Positions 52,140 to 61,124 of a stretch of 64,000 nucleotides of DNA are shown here, one piece after another (position 1 is the stretch's first letter; each line of letters opens with the position of its first letter). Location of the stretch: positions 1,674,001 through 1,738,000 of the forward strand of contig NZ_CP009322.1 of NCBI RefSeq assembly GCF_000959725.1, written 5' to 3'. Made by a program: the position numbers and the translations under genes. A model generated the notes under the pieces. That model was not told the DNA's origin. It was given only the letters and a program-made list of their open reading frames with translations, and made no database searches. The stretch is from Burkholderia gladioli. Its GTDB lineage: Bacteria; Pseudomonadota; Gammaproteobacteria; Burkholderiales; Burkholderiaceae.

Positions 52140-52493
52140 ATGCATTCCGAGGCAGGCAAGCTCGCCCCGCTCCCGTCTCGTCGCCCGGGCGGCGGCTGCA
52201 CGCCCGTGATGGGATGGAGCCGGCATGATTCGGGCGAACCCGTCGCCGCCGAATTGAGCCTCGCGGTGCTGTCCCACGACCGGCACGGCAACGTGATCAC
52301 CACCGCGGCGGCTTCCGTCGGCCTGCACGAGGTGGCGGTGGCGATCGTCGAACTGGCGCGCCGTCTGCGCAAGCAGATCTACTGCGGTTATCGCGGCCTG
52401 TTCCTCAGCGCCGACCACGATACGCAGCCGCAGGACATCGTGCGCGCCTATACCAGCTTCACCAGCCTCGGGCGGGAAAGCGAAGCACGCTGA
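52140..52493 (+). CDS. Hypothetical protein
   Basis: The 117-aa frame has a well-formed central region (AAELSLAVLSHDRHGNVITTAAASVGLHEVAVAIVELARRLRKQIYCGYRGL) that looks like a beta-hairpin plus helix. No family is recognised and no signal or membrane span is present. GGAG lies close before the ATG; a GTG at 52131 is an alternative start. Strong strand-specific third-position G+C supports coding. Confidence 0.55.
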   Translation: MHSEAGKLAPLPSRRPGGGCTPVMGWSRHDSGEPVAAELSLAVLSHDRHGNVITTAAASVGLHEVAVAIVELARRLRKQIYCGYRGLFLSADHDTQPQDIVRAYTSFTSLGRESEAR

Positions 52494-52708
52494 TTCGCCG
52501 GCGGCGCCCGCCGCCGCGCGCCCTGGATCAGTCCAGCCGCATCGTCCCTCCCGCGCCTCTCCCTGTTCGAAACCCATCTCCCTCGCCAGCCCCTTCATTG
52601 CCGGCCGATTCGCGCGCCGCAATCGCGTTACCATGCGCATCGCCCCGCGCGGCAAGCCGGCAATCACGCGCGGATTACGAATTGAAATGAAGCGGTTCCG
52701 AGGCAGAG

Positions 52709-54076
52709 ATGGCTGAAAACACGTTCAGGATCGGCGCCGATTCCTTTACCTATCGCTTACGCGAACAGGACGGCGGGACCCTCGTCGAACGGGACATGCT
52801 GATGTCGGGCGCGGGTGGCAGCGAATTCCGCGTAACCCAGGCGATCTGCGCCGGCGGTGCGCCCTTGCTCGACTTCCTGCGCGCCGATCCGCATGCCGCC
52901 GCCATCGAGCACGTGGTGGGGCCGCGCATCGCCGACATCGCGCTCGACATGTCGGAGCAGGCCGACGCGGCAGCCGCCCCGAGCGTGCCGGACGCGCTGT
53001 CGGCGATCGGCGAGATCGCCTACCTGCCCGACGAGGCCCGGCTCGCCAGGCAGGCCTGGCGCATCATCCAGGCGCTGAAGGCAAGCACCGCGTTCTACTT
53101 CCTGGTCGACACCGACGACGAAGGCGAAATCCGCGCGTATCGAATCATCATCCTCTCGCCGGCTTTCGGAAAGGCCATGCAGACCTACGTGCATCGCCGC
53201 TGGTATTCGACCGATCCCTTCCTGATCCACGCGCGGAAAACCCAGCGCGTGTGCTTTTCCTCCGATGTCGGCCTGATCGAGAACCTCGGCGGCAGTTGGC
53301 GCGAAATGGCCGAGTTCGCGCGCGAGAACGGCATGAAGAGCTGGCTGGCCGCGCCGGCCCACGAACCGCGCTCGCGACGCTTCGGCGTGCTCTACGTGGC
53401 CAACGACACGCTGCCCTCGCAGGAGGGCGAGGCACCGCTGCGCGGGAACGTCGCCCTGTTCCGCACGCTCTCGCGCGAGATCTTCGAGTGGTATGAAAGC
53501 CGCGCGCGATCGGACAAGATCATCGAACTGGGGCTGAGCTCGCAGGAGCTGCGCGTGCTCAGCGGCCTGTCGCGGCAATTCCCGCTCGAGCTGATCGCCG
53601 ACACGCTCGAGATCGGCAACACGGTGCTGCGCGACCGGCTGCTGCCCGCGATCCGCGCGAAATTCTCGGTCTCGCGGATCGGCGAGGCCGTGCGCGAAGC
53701 CGAGAAGCACAACCTGCTGATGGCGATCGGCGAGCGCAAGGTGGCCTACATCGTCTATAGCGAGACCTACGGCATCTTCCTGCGCGAGGAATACGGCGCG
53801 CAATTCTGGTCGCAACTGAACCCGTCGGGCATCGACCGCGCGCAGATCTTCAAGGATCCCGAGGCGGCCCGCCATTATTTCCAGCCGCGCGGCGGCTCCG
53901 CGGCCTACGTGATGCGGCGCGTGGACGTGCATCACACCGCCAGCGTGGCCACGCGCCAGGAATGCCTGGCGGCGGGCCTGCCGGGCTGGGAGCCCGGGCA
54001 CCTGTCGAGCGAGGGGCCCAGCGACGATTCCGGCACCTGGGGCGCGCTCGATGCCTCGCACCTGAATCGTCAATAA
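52709..54076 (+). CDS. LuxR-solo-like regulator with unusual C-terminal extension
   Basis: The 455-aa protein has an N-terminal part of unknown type (1-110) and an autoinducer-binding-like domain (about 115-235) with HRRWYSTDPFLIHA, the Y-x-x-D-P core of acyl-homoserine-lactone receptors, and MKSWLAAPAHEP. A LuxR-like helix-turn-helix region follows (about 274-335: LGLSSQELRVLSGL, LIADTLEIGNTVLRDRLLPAI), in which the recognition helix is altered. A 100-residue tail follows. No luxI synthase is in the window. It may respond to foreign or plant signals. Whether it binds DNA is uncertain. Confidence 0.7.
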   Translation: MAENTFRIGADSFTYRLREQDGGTLVERDMLMSGAGGSEFRVTQAICAGGAPLLDFLRADPHAAAIEHVVGPRIADIALDMSEQADAAAAPSVPDALSAIGEIAYLPDEARLARQAWRIIQALKASTAFYFLVDTDDEGEIRAYRIIILSPAFGKAMQTYVHRRWYSTDPFLIHARKTQRVCFSSDVGLIENLGGSWREMAEFARENGMKSWLAAPAHEPRSRRFGVLYVANDTLPSQEGEAPLRGNVALFRTLSREIFEWYESRARSDKIIELGLSSQELRVLSGLSRQFPLELIADTLEIGNTVLRDRLLPAIRAKFSVSRIGEAVREAEKHNLLMAIGERKVAYIVYSETYGIFLREEYGAQFWSQLNPSGIDRAQIFKDPEAARHYFQPRGGSAAYVMRRVDVHHTASVATRQECLAAGLPGWEPGHLSSEGPSDDSGTWGALDASHLNRQ

Positions 54077-54098
54077 TCGCGCCTAGCATTTCCTCGCC

Positions 54099-54123
54099 GG
54101 AGGTTCAAGCGGGTTGAACCTCC
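54099..54123. terminator. Perfect inverted repeat after the LuxR-like gene
   Basis: GGAGGTTCAA-gcggg-TTGAACCTCC is a perfect 10-bp stem 23 bases past the stop codon. There is no T-run, so it may be a weak terminator or a protein-binding palindrome. Confidence 0.6.
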
Positions 54124-54551
54124 GCATCCGGGGCGCCTAGAATCCTCCGCTTGCAAGCCATTGCGATGCGGTCGGCGGTGCCTCGCCGGCGCTTCGCGTC
54201 GCGCCCCGGTCGGCATCGGCAGGACCGCGCCGGCATGCCCCCTTTCGACGTGTGAGAAACGCCCGTGGCCGAACCGTCTTCATCGCTCCCTGCCCGCGCC
54301 ATCCCCGGCCCGGCCGGCATGTCGAGGCGCGAAGGCCACCTGTCACGCCACCGTCCCCGGTTTCGACGCGAGATCCTCTCGCTCGCGTCCCGCCTGTGTG
54401 CTCTGACGCTTCCATCCTCGGAATCAGGCGGTCTCGTTGCGCCCATTCACGCCCGCAAGGACCGCGACGCGCGCAACATTTTTCTTCCACTCCCGCCGCG
54501 CCTCGCGCGGGTACCGGCCATCCGCCGAAGCGAACCGCAAGGGACGAACGC
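54124..54551. other. Intergenic region without recognised gene
   Basis: Overlapping frames on both strands give low-complexity Arg/Pro/Ala sequences with no domain. I regard these as shadows of GC-rich DNA. Only the ribosome site AAGGGA just before the TTG at 54552 stands out. Confidence 0.4.
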
Positions 54552-54797
54552 TTGAACGCCAGCCAGCCCATCGATCCACACGAGTTCGTCCGCATCCTGG
54601 CCGCCGGGCGCAGCATCGATGCATGCGCACACACCTTCGTCCATATCGGCGACGAAGGCCTGTGGTGCCGCAATCCCCATGGGCTCGATGCTTACTTCGG
54701 CCGCGCCCTGCCCTCGGTCGACTACGCCCGCGAGATCCTCGTCGCGCTCTCGCGCGGCACGGTGTTCGGCGCGGTGCCGCGGCGGACCGGCGACTGA
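54552..54797 (+). CDS. Small hypothetical protein with TTG start
   Basis: The 81-aa frame NASQPIDPHEFVRILAAG, HTFVHIGDEGLWCRNPHG, LDAYFGRALPSVDYAREILVAL looks like a compact folded protein. The start is taken as TTG at 54552 because AAGGGA lies 7 bases before it and no ATG or GTG is closer. No family is recognised. It is convergent with the beta-helix gene. Confidence 0.55.
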   Translation: MNASQPIDPHEFVRILAAGRSIDACAHTFVHIGDEGLWCRNPHGLDAYFGRALPSVDYAREILVALSRGTVFGAVPRRTGD

Positions 54798-54825
54798 AGC
54801 CGGGCCACGGCACGACGCGCCGCGC

Positions 54826-55914
54826 TCAGCCGCCGCCGTTGTGCGAACCGTCGCCGGTGCCGGGCTGGTAATTGCTGATCGTGCTGCGGTCGACCAGGTT
54901 GGTGGCCGGCGTGAACCCGAGCACCGACGCCGCCGAGCCGCTCGTGACGTTGCCCGAGATCCGCATTCCGGCGCCGCCCTGGCTCAGCCCGCCGCCGGCA
55001 CTCATCACCGCGACGGCGTCGCCCTTGGCATTGAGGATCAGGTTGTCGGCGATCGTGTCGTTCGAACCGTTCATGGTACGGCTGTTCGAATCGGTGCCGG
55101 CCACGATGCCCATCCATTGCGAGCCGTCCGTCACCGAGTTCCGGATCGTGTCGCCGGTCGCGCCCATCAGCGCGAAACCCCGCCCATAGGCATTCGCCAG
55201 CGCGTAGTCATGAGTGAACAGATTGCCGGAATCCTGCCGGCTGTCGAAGGTGTAGGAGTCGTCCGAGTAGGAATCGTCGCCGGCCTGGTAGACCTCGTTG
55301 CTGTCGACCGTGTCGTTCAGCGAGCCGTTCATCAGCGCGATGCCGTCGGCATTGCTGCCTTCCACCAGGTTCCTGACGATCTGCGCGCCGCTCGCGCCGT
55401 CCAGGCGGATGCCGTTCGAGGCCGCGCCGAGCGTGGTGACGTGCTCGACCCGGTTGTTCGCGCCGGTCACGTCGATCGCCGCGGCCAGCGGCTGCGAACT
55501 GCGGTTGGGCGCGCGCGTGGAAGTCACGAGATTGGAGAGCGTCGCGCTGCCGGTGAGCTGAAGCGCCTCCTGGTCCGGATTGCTCGCCACCAGGATGGTC
55601 TGGGCGCCGGCGCCCGTCACCGTCACGCCGCCGAGCGTGAGGACCGCGCTGTGCAGGTAGGTGCCGGCCGGAATATAGGCCGTGCGGTGCTGCGAGGCCG
55701 CCGTGTTGAAGGCGTTCTGCATGGCCTGCGTGCAGTCGCTCCTGCCGTCGCCGATCGCGCCGTAATCGGCGACATTGAGCGAATTCGCGGGCTGCGCCAC
55801 GGCGGCGGCCGGTGCGCCGGGCGAATCGCCCGGCGTCGCCGCGATCGCCGTGGTCGTGCCGAGTGCCGCCCAGGCCATCACGGCCGAGGCGACGGGAATC
55901 AGCCTGGTTTTCAT
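54826..55914 (-). CDS. Exported right-handed beta-helix protein (pectate-lyase superfamily)
   Basis: The 362-aa protein has a signal peptide (about 1-26, cut near AIAATP) and starts its fold with SLNVADYGAIGDGRSDCTQAMQNAF, the N-terminal signature of pectate-lyase/tail-spike type beta-helices. Many short repeats with Asn and Gly turns follow (NNRVEHV, NGIRLDGASGAQIVRN, NADGIALMNGS). It may bind or cleave a polysaccharide outside the cell. It lies about 136 bases after the chitinase gene on the same strand and could be transcribed with it. Confidence 0.85.
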   Translation of the reverse strand: MKTRLIPVASAVMAWAALGTTTAIAATPGDSPGAPAAAVAQPANSLNVADYGAIGDGRSDCTQAMQNAFNTAASQHRTAYIPAGTYLHSAVLTLGGVTVTGAGAQTILVASNPDQEALQLTGSATLSNLVTSTRAPNRSSQPLAAAIDVTGANNRVEHVTTLGAASNGIRLDGASGAQIVRNLVEGSNADGIALMNGSLNDTVDSNEVYQAGDDSYSDDSYTFDSRQDSGNLFTHDYALANAYGRGFALMGATGDTIRNSVTDGSQWMGIVAGTDSNSRTMNGSNDTIADNLILNAKGDAVAVMSAGGGLSQGGAGMRISGNVTSGSAASVLGFTPATNLVDRSTISNYQPGTGDGSHNGGG

Positions 55915-56050
55915 GATCTCACCTCATGACGCGGCCACCTCGCGTCCGGCCGCGATGCCGTTTCAACGATGAGGAAACGGCGGCCCGCGATGCGAGGGCC
56001 GCCGGCGTCACGCCGGGGCCTCCATCGGCCCCGGCATCGGGATCACCGCG

Positions 56051-57361
56051 TTACTGCCCGAGATCCTTGGCGAAGCGCAGGCTGTAGCCGAGCGTGCCGA
56101 CGCCGCCGATGGTGTTGCAGGTCGGCGAGGCGGTACCCGGCGCGCAATCGGCATCGCGGTCGAAGGACCAGAAATGCAGGCCGGCCAGGCCGTTCTTGAT
56201 CACGAAGGCCGACACCGCGTCGGCATCGGAGAGCGTGAAGCTCTCGCCGGCCGAATCGTTGCCGCCGATCATCGGCGTGATCTCGATCTGGCTGTACGGC
56301 ACGCCCCAGTGATCATGCAGGTTCATGGCCGCCTGGATGGCCGACTGCCCCATCTGGCAAGCGCCGCCCACCAGCACGCAATTGCCCGGCAGGGCCGAGC
56401 CGTAATCCATCGTCATCAGGTCGATGGTGTAGTTCTTCAGGTTCGAGCTCTTGATCGCCTGCATCACCCAGTCGCCGAGCACGTTGAAGCTGTCCGGCGC
56501 GCTGGCGCCCCAGGACGTGGCCTGGGTGGCGCCGTTCGGTGCCGGGGCCACGGTCTGCAGCGTGAAGCTGAAGCGCAGATTCGGGAACTGCTGCTGGGCG
56601 TTGGCGGCACGCTGCACCAGGCTGTTGATCACGGCCTGCGACTGGCCCCCTTCGATATCGAAATCGATGCCGACCAGGTTCTTGGACGCATAGCGGTTGA
56701 TGAACGTCGTCATGCCCGCGTCGGTGCCGCAGGTGAAGACGCCCGCCGCGCCGCCGGTCGACAGGATGTAGTTGACGTTGGCGGCCGACAGCAGCGGCAC
56801 GTTGACGGAAGCCAGCGTATTGCCGGCCACGCCGCCCCAGTTCTCGCTGCCGCATTCACCGTTGGCGAAAGCCAGCGTGAGCGTGTGGGTGCCCGTCGGC
56901 AGCGCCGAGGCGATCGGCTTGAGCGAGCCGGTCACGTTGGTGGAGATGGTGTTGGTGTTCCAGTTCAGCGAGATCGAGGTGTCCTTGTACGGGCCGTAGA
57001 TGAAGCCGGCCGCCGTGCCGGTGGGCGAGCCCGTTCCCAGCCCGCTGCCGCCGCCGTTGCCGTTGCCGGGATCCGTGCCGCCCCCGTTGCCCGGGCCGGT
57101 GCCGGAGCCCGAGACCGGCGTCCACAGCGAGGCCACGGTCGGGTTCCAGCCGGTGCCGGTGTAGTCCGTCTGGTTGACGAGCGCCTGGTAGTCGCTGCCG
57201 TTGTAGGTCACGATGGTGCCGGCGGCGTAGAAGGTATCCGGCGCCCAGGCCGCGGCGGCCATCGCCGCGTGCGGGGCCGCCGTCGACAGCAGCAGGGCCG
57301 CCGCCGCGTTCAGCACCAGGGCCGGGAATGCCAGACTCTTTCTCTTCATTTTGATATTCAT
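56051..57361 (-). CDS. GH18 chitinase with N-terminal chitin-binding module
   Basis: The 436-aa protein has a signal peptide (about 1-37), a CBM5/12 chitin-binding module (about 38-83: AWAPDTFYAAGTIVTYNGSDYQALV, then WNP and LWTP), a Gly/Pro/Asn linker (about 84-115) and a GH18 barrel. The catalytic motif is LVGIDFDIEGG, which keeps the D-x-D-x-E spacing with Glu as the acid. DLMTMDYGS and GLHFWSFDRD are further family strands. It is secreted to degrade chitin of fungi or insects. The long AT-rich upstream region holds its promoter. Confidence 0.93.
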   Translation of the reverse strand: MNIKMKRKSLAFPALVLNAAAALLLSTAAPHAAMAAAAWAPDTFYAAGTIVTYNGSDYQALVNQTDYTGTGWNPTVASLWTPVSGSGTGPGNGGGTDPGNGNGGGSGLGTGSPTGTAAGFIYGPYKDTSISLNWNTNTISTNVTGSLKPIASALPTGTHTLTLAFANGECGSENWGGVAGNTLASVNVPLLSAANVNYILSTGGAAGVFTCGTDAGMTTFINRYASKNLVGIDFDIEGGQSQAVINSLVQRAANAQQQFPNLRFSFTLQTVAPAPNGATQATSWGASAPDSFNVLGDWVMQAIKSSNLKNYTIDLMTMDYGSALPGNCVLVGGACQMGQSAIQAAMNLHDHWGVPYSQIEITPMIGGNDSAGESFTLSDADAVSAFVIKNGLAGLHFWSFDRDADCAPGTASPTCNTIGGVGTLGYSLRFAKDLGQ

Positions 57362-57845
57362 TTCTTGTATTCCTGATCAATGGGAGAGGATGGGTATCAC
57401 GAATCTTCTTGCATTCTTATTCGCTCATCCATCGATTTCGATGGCGGCGTTGCATTATTGAAGATTATCCGCAATCAGGAAGCTGGCAGGAATATCAGGT
57501 TTTCCGGATTTCTCGCCGGGCCCGAAGTTCGTCTGTATGTAGTCGCTTCACAAACTACAGACGCACCGCCCGGCAAGCGATTTGCATGTTAAGTAGTTAC
57601 ACCATTGCGCAAGATCCAGCCGACACGACCCGCAACGCATCGACGGCGGCCACGTCGGAAAGCTCGAATTCACCATCCAATTCTTATTGGATTTTTATAA
57701 ACCATTCACCAAGTAATGATTAAATCAACCGAATCAATTCCGTGGTCTCAATTCGAAATCCGGTCGATGCGATGCATCCCGTCGACGATGAAACGAATCA
57801 CGTCGGAATGCATCGCAAGGCCTGGAGATACCTCGCTCGGCCCGC
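57362..57845. other. AT-rich intergenic region upstream of the chitinase gene
   Basis: About 484 bases between the chitinase start and the efflux pump stop. It is AT-rich near the chitinase and has an imperfect inverted repeat, GTCTGTATGTAGT with ACTACAGAC (57530-57562), which could be an operator. No gene was recognised. Confidence 0.5.
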
Positions 57846-60800
57846 TCAGGAACGAGCCTCGGCCCCATCCGCCGGGTCCGGCCGGCGCAGCTTGTGGGTC
57901 ACCTCGTCGAGCTTGTCGCCCAGCATCCGGCGCACCGCCACGTAGAACACCGGGATCAGCAGCACGCCCAGCGCCGTGGCGAACAGCATCCCGCCGATCA
58001 CGCCGATGCCGATCTCGTGCCGCGAGGTCGAGCCCGCCCCGCTGGACAGCACCAGAGGCAGCACGCCGAGGATGAAGGCCATCGAAGTCATCAGGATCGG
58101 CCGCAGCCGCAGTTTCGCCGCGCGCAGCACCGCGTCGTACAGCGTCAGGCCCTCGGCCTGCCCCTCGATCGCGAACTCCACGATCAGGATCGCGTTCTTC
58201 GCGGCCAGCCCGATCACCGTGACCATGCCGATCTTGAAGTAGATGTCGTTCGGCGTATTCGTCAGCAGGCAGAACGAGAGCATCCCCAGCAGGCCGAGCG
58301 GCACCACCAGCAGCACCGAGACCGGCACCGACCAACTCTCGTAGAGCGCCGCCAGGCACAGGAACACCACCACCACCGACAGCAGCATCAACTGCGTGGC
58401 CGAATCGCCGGCGATGATCTCCTGGTACGACTGCCCGGTCCAGTCGGCCGCGAATCCCGGCGGCAGGGATTTGTCCACGATCTGCTGCAGCGCCTGCATG
58501 GCCTGGCCGGTCGAATAGCCCGATGCGGCGTTGCCGACGATCTCGACCGCGGAATAGCCGTTGTAGCGCGGCAGCGCCTGCGGGCCGACGCTCCAGACCG
58601 AGTGGATCACGCTCGACAGCGGCACCATGTTGTACGGGCTGATCGCCGCGTTGCTGGAAGACGGATCGACCGGCGCGGTGGAGGTGCTGACCGTGCCCGA
58701 ACTCGAGGCCGAGGCCGAGGCGGTGCCGCCGCTCGTGGTGGAGGCGCTCGCATTGGTCGGCGTGTAGAAGTGGCCCAGCGCATCGAGGCTCATGCGGAAC
58801 GGCGCATCCGCCTCCAGGTAGACGCGCTTGACGCGGCCCGCGTAGGTGAACTGGTTCACGTAGAACGGCGCCAGCTCCATCTGGATGGTGTTGTAGACGT
58901 CGGACAGCGACAGCCCCATCGATTCGGCCTGCACGCGATCCACCGAGAGCTTGAGCTGCGGCGCCTCGGGCAGCGAGTTCGGCCGGATGCCGTACAGCAC
59001 CGCGCTCTTCGCGGCCGCGCCGAGCAGCATGCCCTCGGCCTGCCCGAGCTGCGCGCGGGATTGTCCGGCGCGCGCCTGCAGGTACATGTCGACGCCGCCG
59101 AACTGGCTCAGGCCGCGGATGGTCGGCAGGTTCACCACGAAGATCTGCGCGTCGTTGATGCCGTGCAGGATCCCGTTCGCCTTCGGGATCAGTTGCATGG
59201 CCGTCTCCGAGCGCTGGCCCCAGTCGGTGAGCTTGATGAAGGCCATGCCGACGTTCTCGCTGCTGCCGACGAAGCTGAAGCCCTCGATGCCGAACACGTC
59301 GTCGATATCCTTGCCGATCGCGCTGTGCTTCAGCCGCTCGCGCACCTCCTTCATGACCCGGTCGGTGTTCTGCAGCGTCGAGCCGGGCGGCAGGTTGACC
59401 AGCGCGAGCACGAAACCCTGGTCCTCGTCGGGCACGAACGAGGTCGGCAGCCGCGTGTAGAGGAAGCCGGCCAGCACGCTGACGGTCACGAAGGCCACCA
59501 TCCAGCGCGGCACATGGCGCACCGCGCGCGCCACCTGGCCGATGTAGGTCTCGCTGAGCCGGTTGAAGCCCGACTCGAAGCGGCGGAACACGAGGTTCGG
59601 CTCGCCGTGCCGGTCATGCTTCAGGATGGTGGCGCACAGCGAGGGCGTGAACGACATCGCGAGAAAGGCCGAGAAGGCCATCGACACGGCGATGGTCAGC
59701 GCGAACTGCGCGTAGATGATGCCGGTGGCGCCCGGTTGCAGGGCCGAGGGCACGAACACCGCGGCCAGCACCACGGTGATCGCGATGATGGCGCCGGTGA
59801 TCTGCCCCATCGCCTTGCGGGTGGCCGCGCGTGGGTCCAGCCCCTCCTCGCGCATGATGCGCTCGACGTTCTCGATCACCACGATCGCGTCGTCCACCAC
59901 GATGCCGATCGCCAGCACCATGCCGAACAGGGTCAGCTGGTTGATCGAGAAGTGCAGGGCCGACAGGCCGATGAAGGTGCCCAGCAGCGCCACCGGGATC
60001 ACCAGGGTCGGGATGATGGTGGCGCGGATGTTCTGCAGGAAGATCAGCATCACGAAGAACACCAGCACGATCGCTTCCACCAGGGTCTTGACCACGTCGA
60101 GGATCGAGGCCGTGATGAAGGGCGTGGTGTCGTAGGGCACGTCCCAGGTGACGCCGTTGGGCAGGTCCTTGGCGAGCACCGCCATCTCGGCCTTGACCGC
60201 CTTGGCCACCGCCAGCGCGTTGGCGCCGGGCAGCAGGTAGATGCCCAGGCCGCCCGCCGGCTTGCCCTGGTAGATGGCCGAGGTGCCGTAGCTCTGCGCG
60301 CCGAAGGTGATGCGCGCCACGTCGCCCAGGCGCACCACCGTGCCGTCGTTCTTCGACAGCAGGATGATGTCGCGGAACTGCTGCAGCGAGGAGAACAGCG
60401 TGTCGCCCGACACCGTCGCCGTGAACGTCTGCCCCTTGACGGCCGGGTCGGCGCCCACCGAACCGGTCGCGAACTGCGCGTTCTGCGCGCTGACCGCGTT
60501 CTGCACCTGGGTGGTCGACAGCCCATAGGCCTGCAGCTTGTCCGGGTCGAGCCAGATGCGCATCGCGTACTCGGCGCCGAGCATGAAGGTATTGCCCACC
60601 CCGTTGATACGCGCGATCACCGGCTGGATCTGCGAGGCGATCACGTCGCTCAGGCGGGCCGCGTCGATGTCGGGGTTGCTCGATTGCAGGCTCAGGAACA
60701 TCAGGATGTCCGGGCTCGCCTTGGCGACCTGCAGGCCCTGCTGCGTCACCTCGGTGGGCAGCAGCGGCTCGGCGAGCGCGACCTTGTTCTGCACCTGCAC

Positions 60801-61112
60801 CTCGGCGATGTCGGCATTGGTGCCGGTGGCGAAGCTCAGCGTGATGGTGGCCTGGCCGTTGCCGTTCGACGCCGAGCTGAAATACAGCAGGTTGTCGATG
60901 CCGGTGAGCTGCTGCTCGATCACCTGGGTGACGGTGGATTCGAGCGTGGCGGCGTTCGCGCCGGGATAGGTGGCGGTCACCGTCACCTGTGGCGGCGCGA
61001 TGTCGGGATAGGAGTCGATACCCATCTTCAGCAGCGAGATGGTGCCGATCAGGCAGATCAGGATCGGGATCACCCAGGCGAACACGGGACGATCGATAAA
61101 GAAGCGCGGCAT
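57846..61112 (-). CDS. RND multidrug efflux permease (HAE1/AcrB family)
   Basis: The 1088-aa inner-membrane proton antiporter has the family start MPRFFIDRPVFAWVIPILI, the paired proton-relay acids in GIVVDDAIVVIENVERI (span 4), and KNAILIVEFA near the end. Two large periplasmic loops are present. It is some 40 residues longer than AcrB because of a Ser/Thr/Ala-rich insertion (about 58,640-58,765) in the second loop. It works with the adaptor and outer-membrane factor encoded just upstream. The substrate is unknown. Confidence 0.95.
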   Translation of the reverse strand: MPRFFIDRPVFAWVIPILICLIGTISLLKMGIDSYPDIAPPQVTVTATYPGANAATLESTVTQVIEQQLTGIDNLLYFSSASNGNGQATITLSFATGTNADIAEVQVQNKVALAEPLLPTEVTQQGLQVAKASPDILMFLSLQSSNPDIDAARLSDVIASQIQPVIARINGVGNTFMLGAEYAMRIWLDPDKLQAYGLSTTQVQNAVSAQNAQFATGSVGADPAVKGQTFTATVSGDTLFSSLQQFRDIILLSKNDGTVVRLGDVARITFGAQSYGTSAIYQGKPAGGLGIYLLPGANALAVAKAVKAEMAVLAKDLPNGVTWDVPYDTTPFITASILDVVKTLVEAIVLVFFVMLIFLQNIRATIIPTLVIPVALLGTFIGLSALHFSINQLTLFGMVLAIGIVVDDAIVVIENVERIMREEGLDPRAATRKAMGQITGAIIAITVVLAAVFVPSALQPGATGIIYAQFALTIAVSMAFSAFLAMSFTPSLCATILKHDRHGEPNLVFRRFESGFNRLSETYIGQVARAVRHVPRWMVAFVTVSVLAGFLYTRLPTSFVPDEDQGFVLALVNLPPGSTLQNTDRVMKEVRERLKHSAIGKDIDDVFGIEGFSFVGSSENVGMAFIKLTDWGQRSETAMQLIPKANGILHGINDAQIFVVNLPTIRGLSQFGGVDMYLQARAGQSRAQLGQAEGMLLGAAAKSAVLYGIRPNSLPEAPQLKLSVDRVQAESMGLSLSDVYNTIQMELAPFYVNQFTYAGRVKRVYLEADAPFRMSLDALGHFYTPTNASASTTSGGTASASASSSGTVSTSTAPVDPSSSNAAISPYNMVPLSSVIHSVWSVGPQALPRYNGYSAVEIVGNAASGYSTGQAMQALQQIVDKSLPPGFAADWTGQSYQEIIAGDSATQLMLLSVVVVFLCLAALYESWSVPVSVLLVVPLGLLGMLSFCLLTNTPNDIYFKIGMVTVIGLAAKNAILIVEFAIEGQAEGLTLYDAVLRAAKLRLRPILMTSMAFILGVLPLVLSSGAGSTSRHEIGIGVIGGMLFATALGVLLIPVFYVAVRRMLGDKLDEVTHKLRRPDPADGAEARS

Positions 61113-61124
61113 GGATCGTTCTCC

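Noticed and set aside
54124-54551. Overlapping Arg/Pro-rich frames on both strands as genes
   Set aside because: No start site with ribosome box, no domain, and mutual overlap; they look like GC-rich chance frames.
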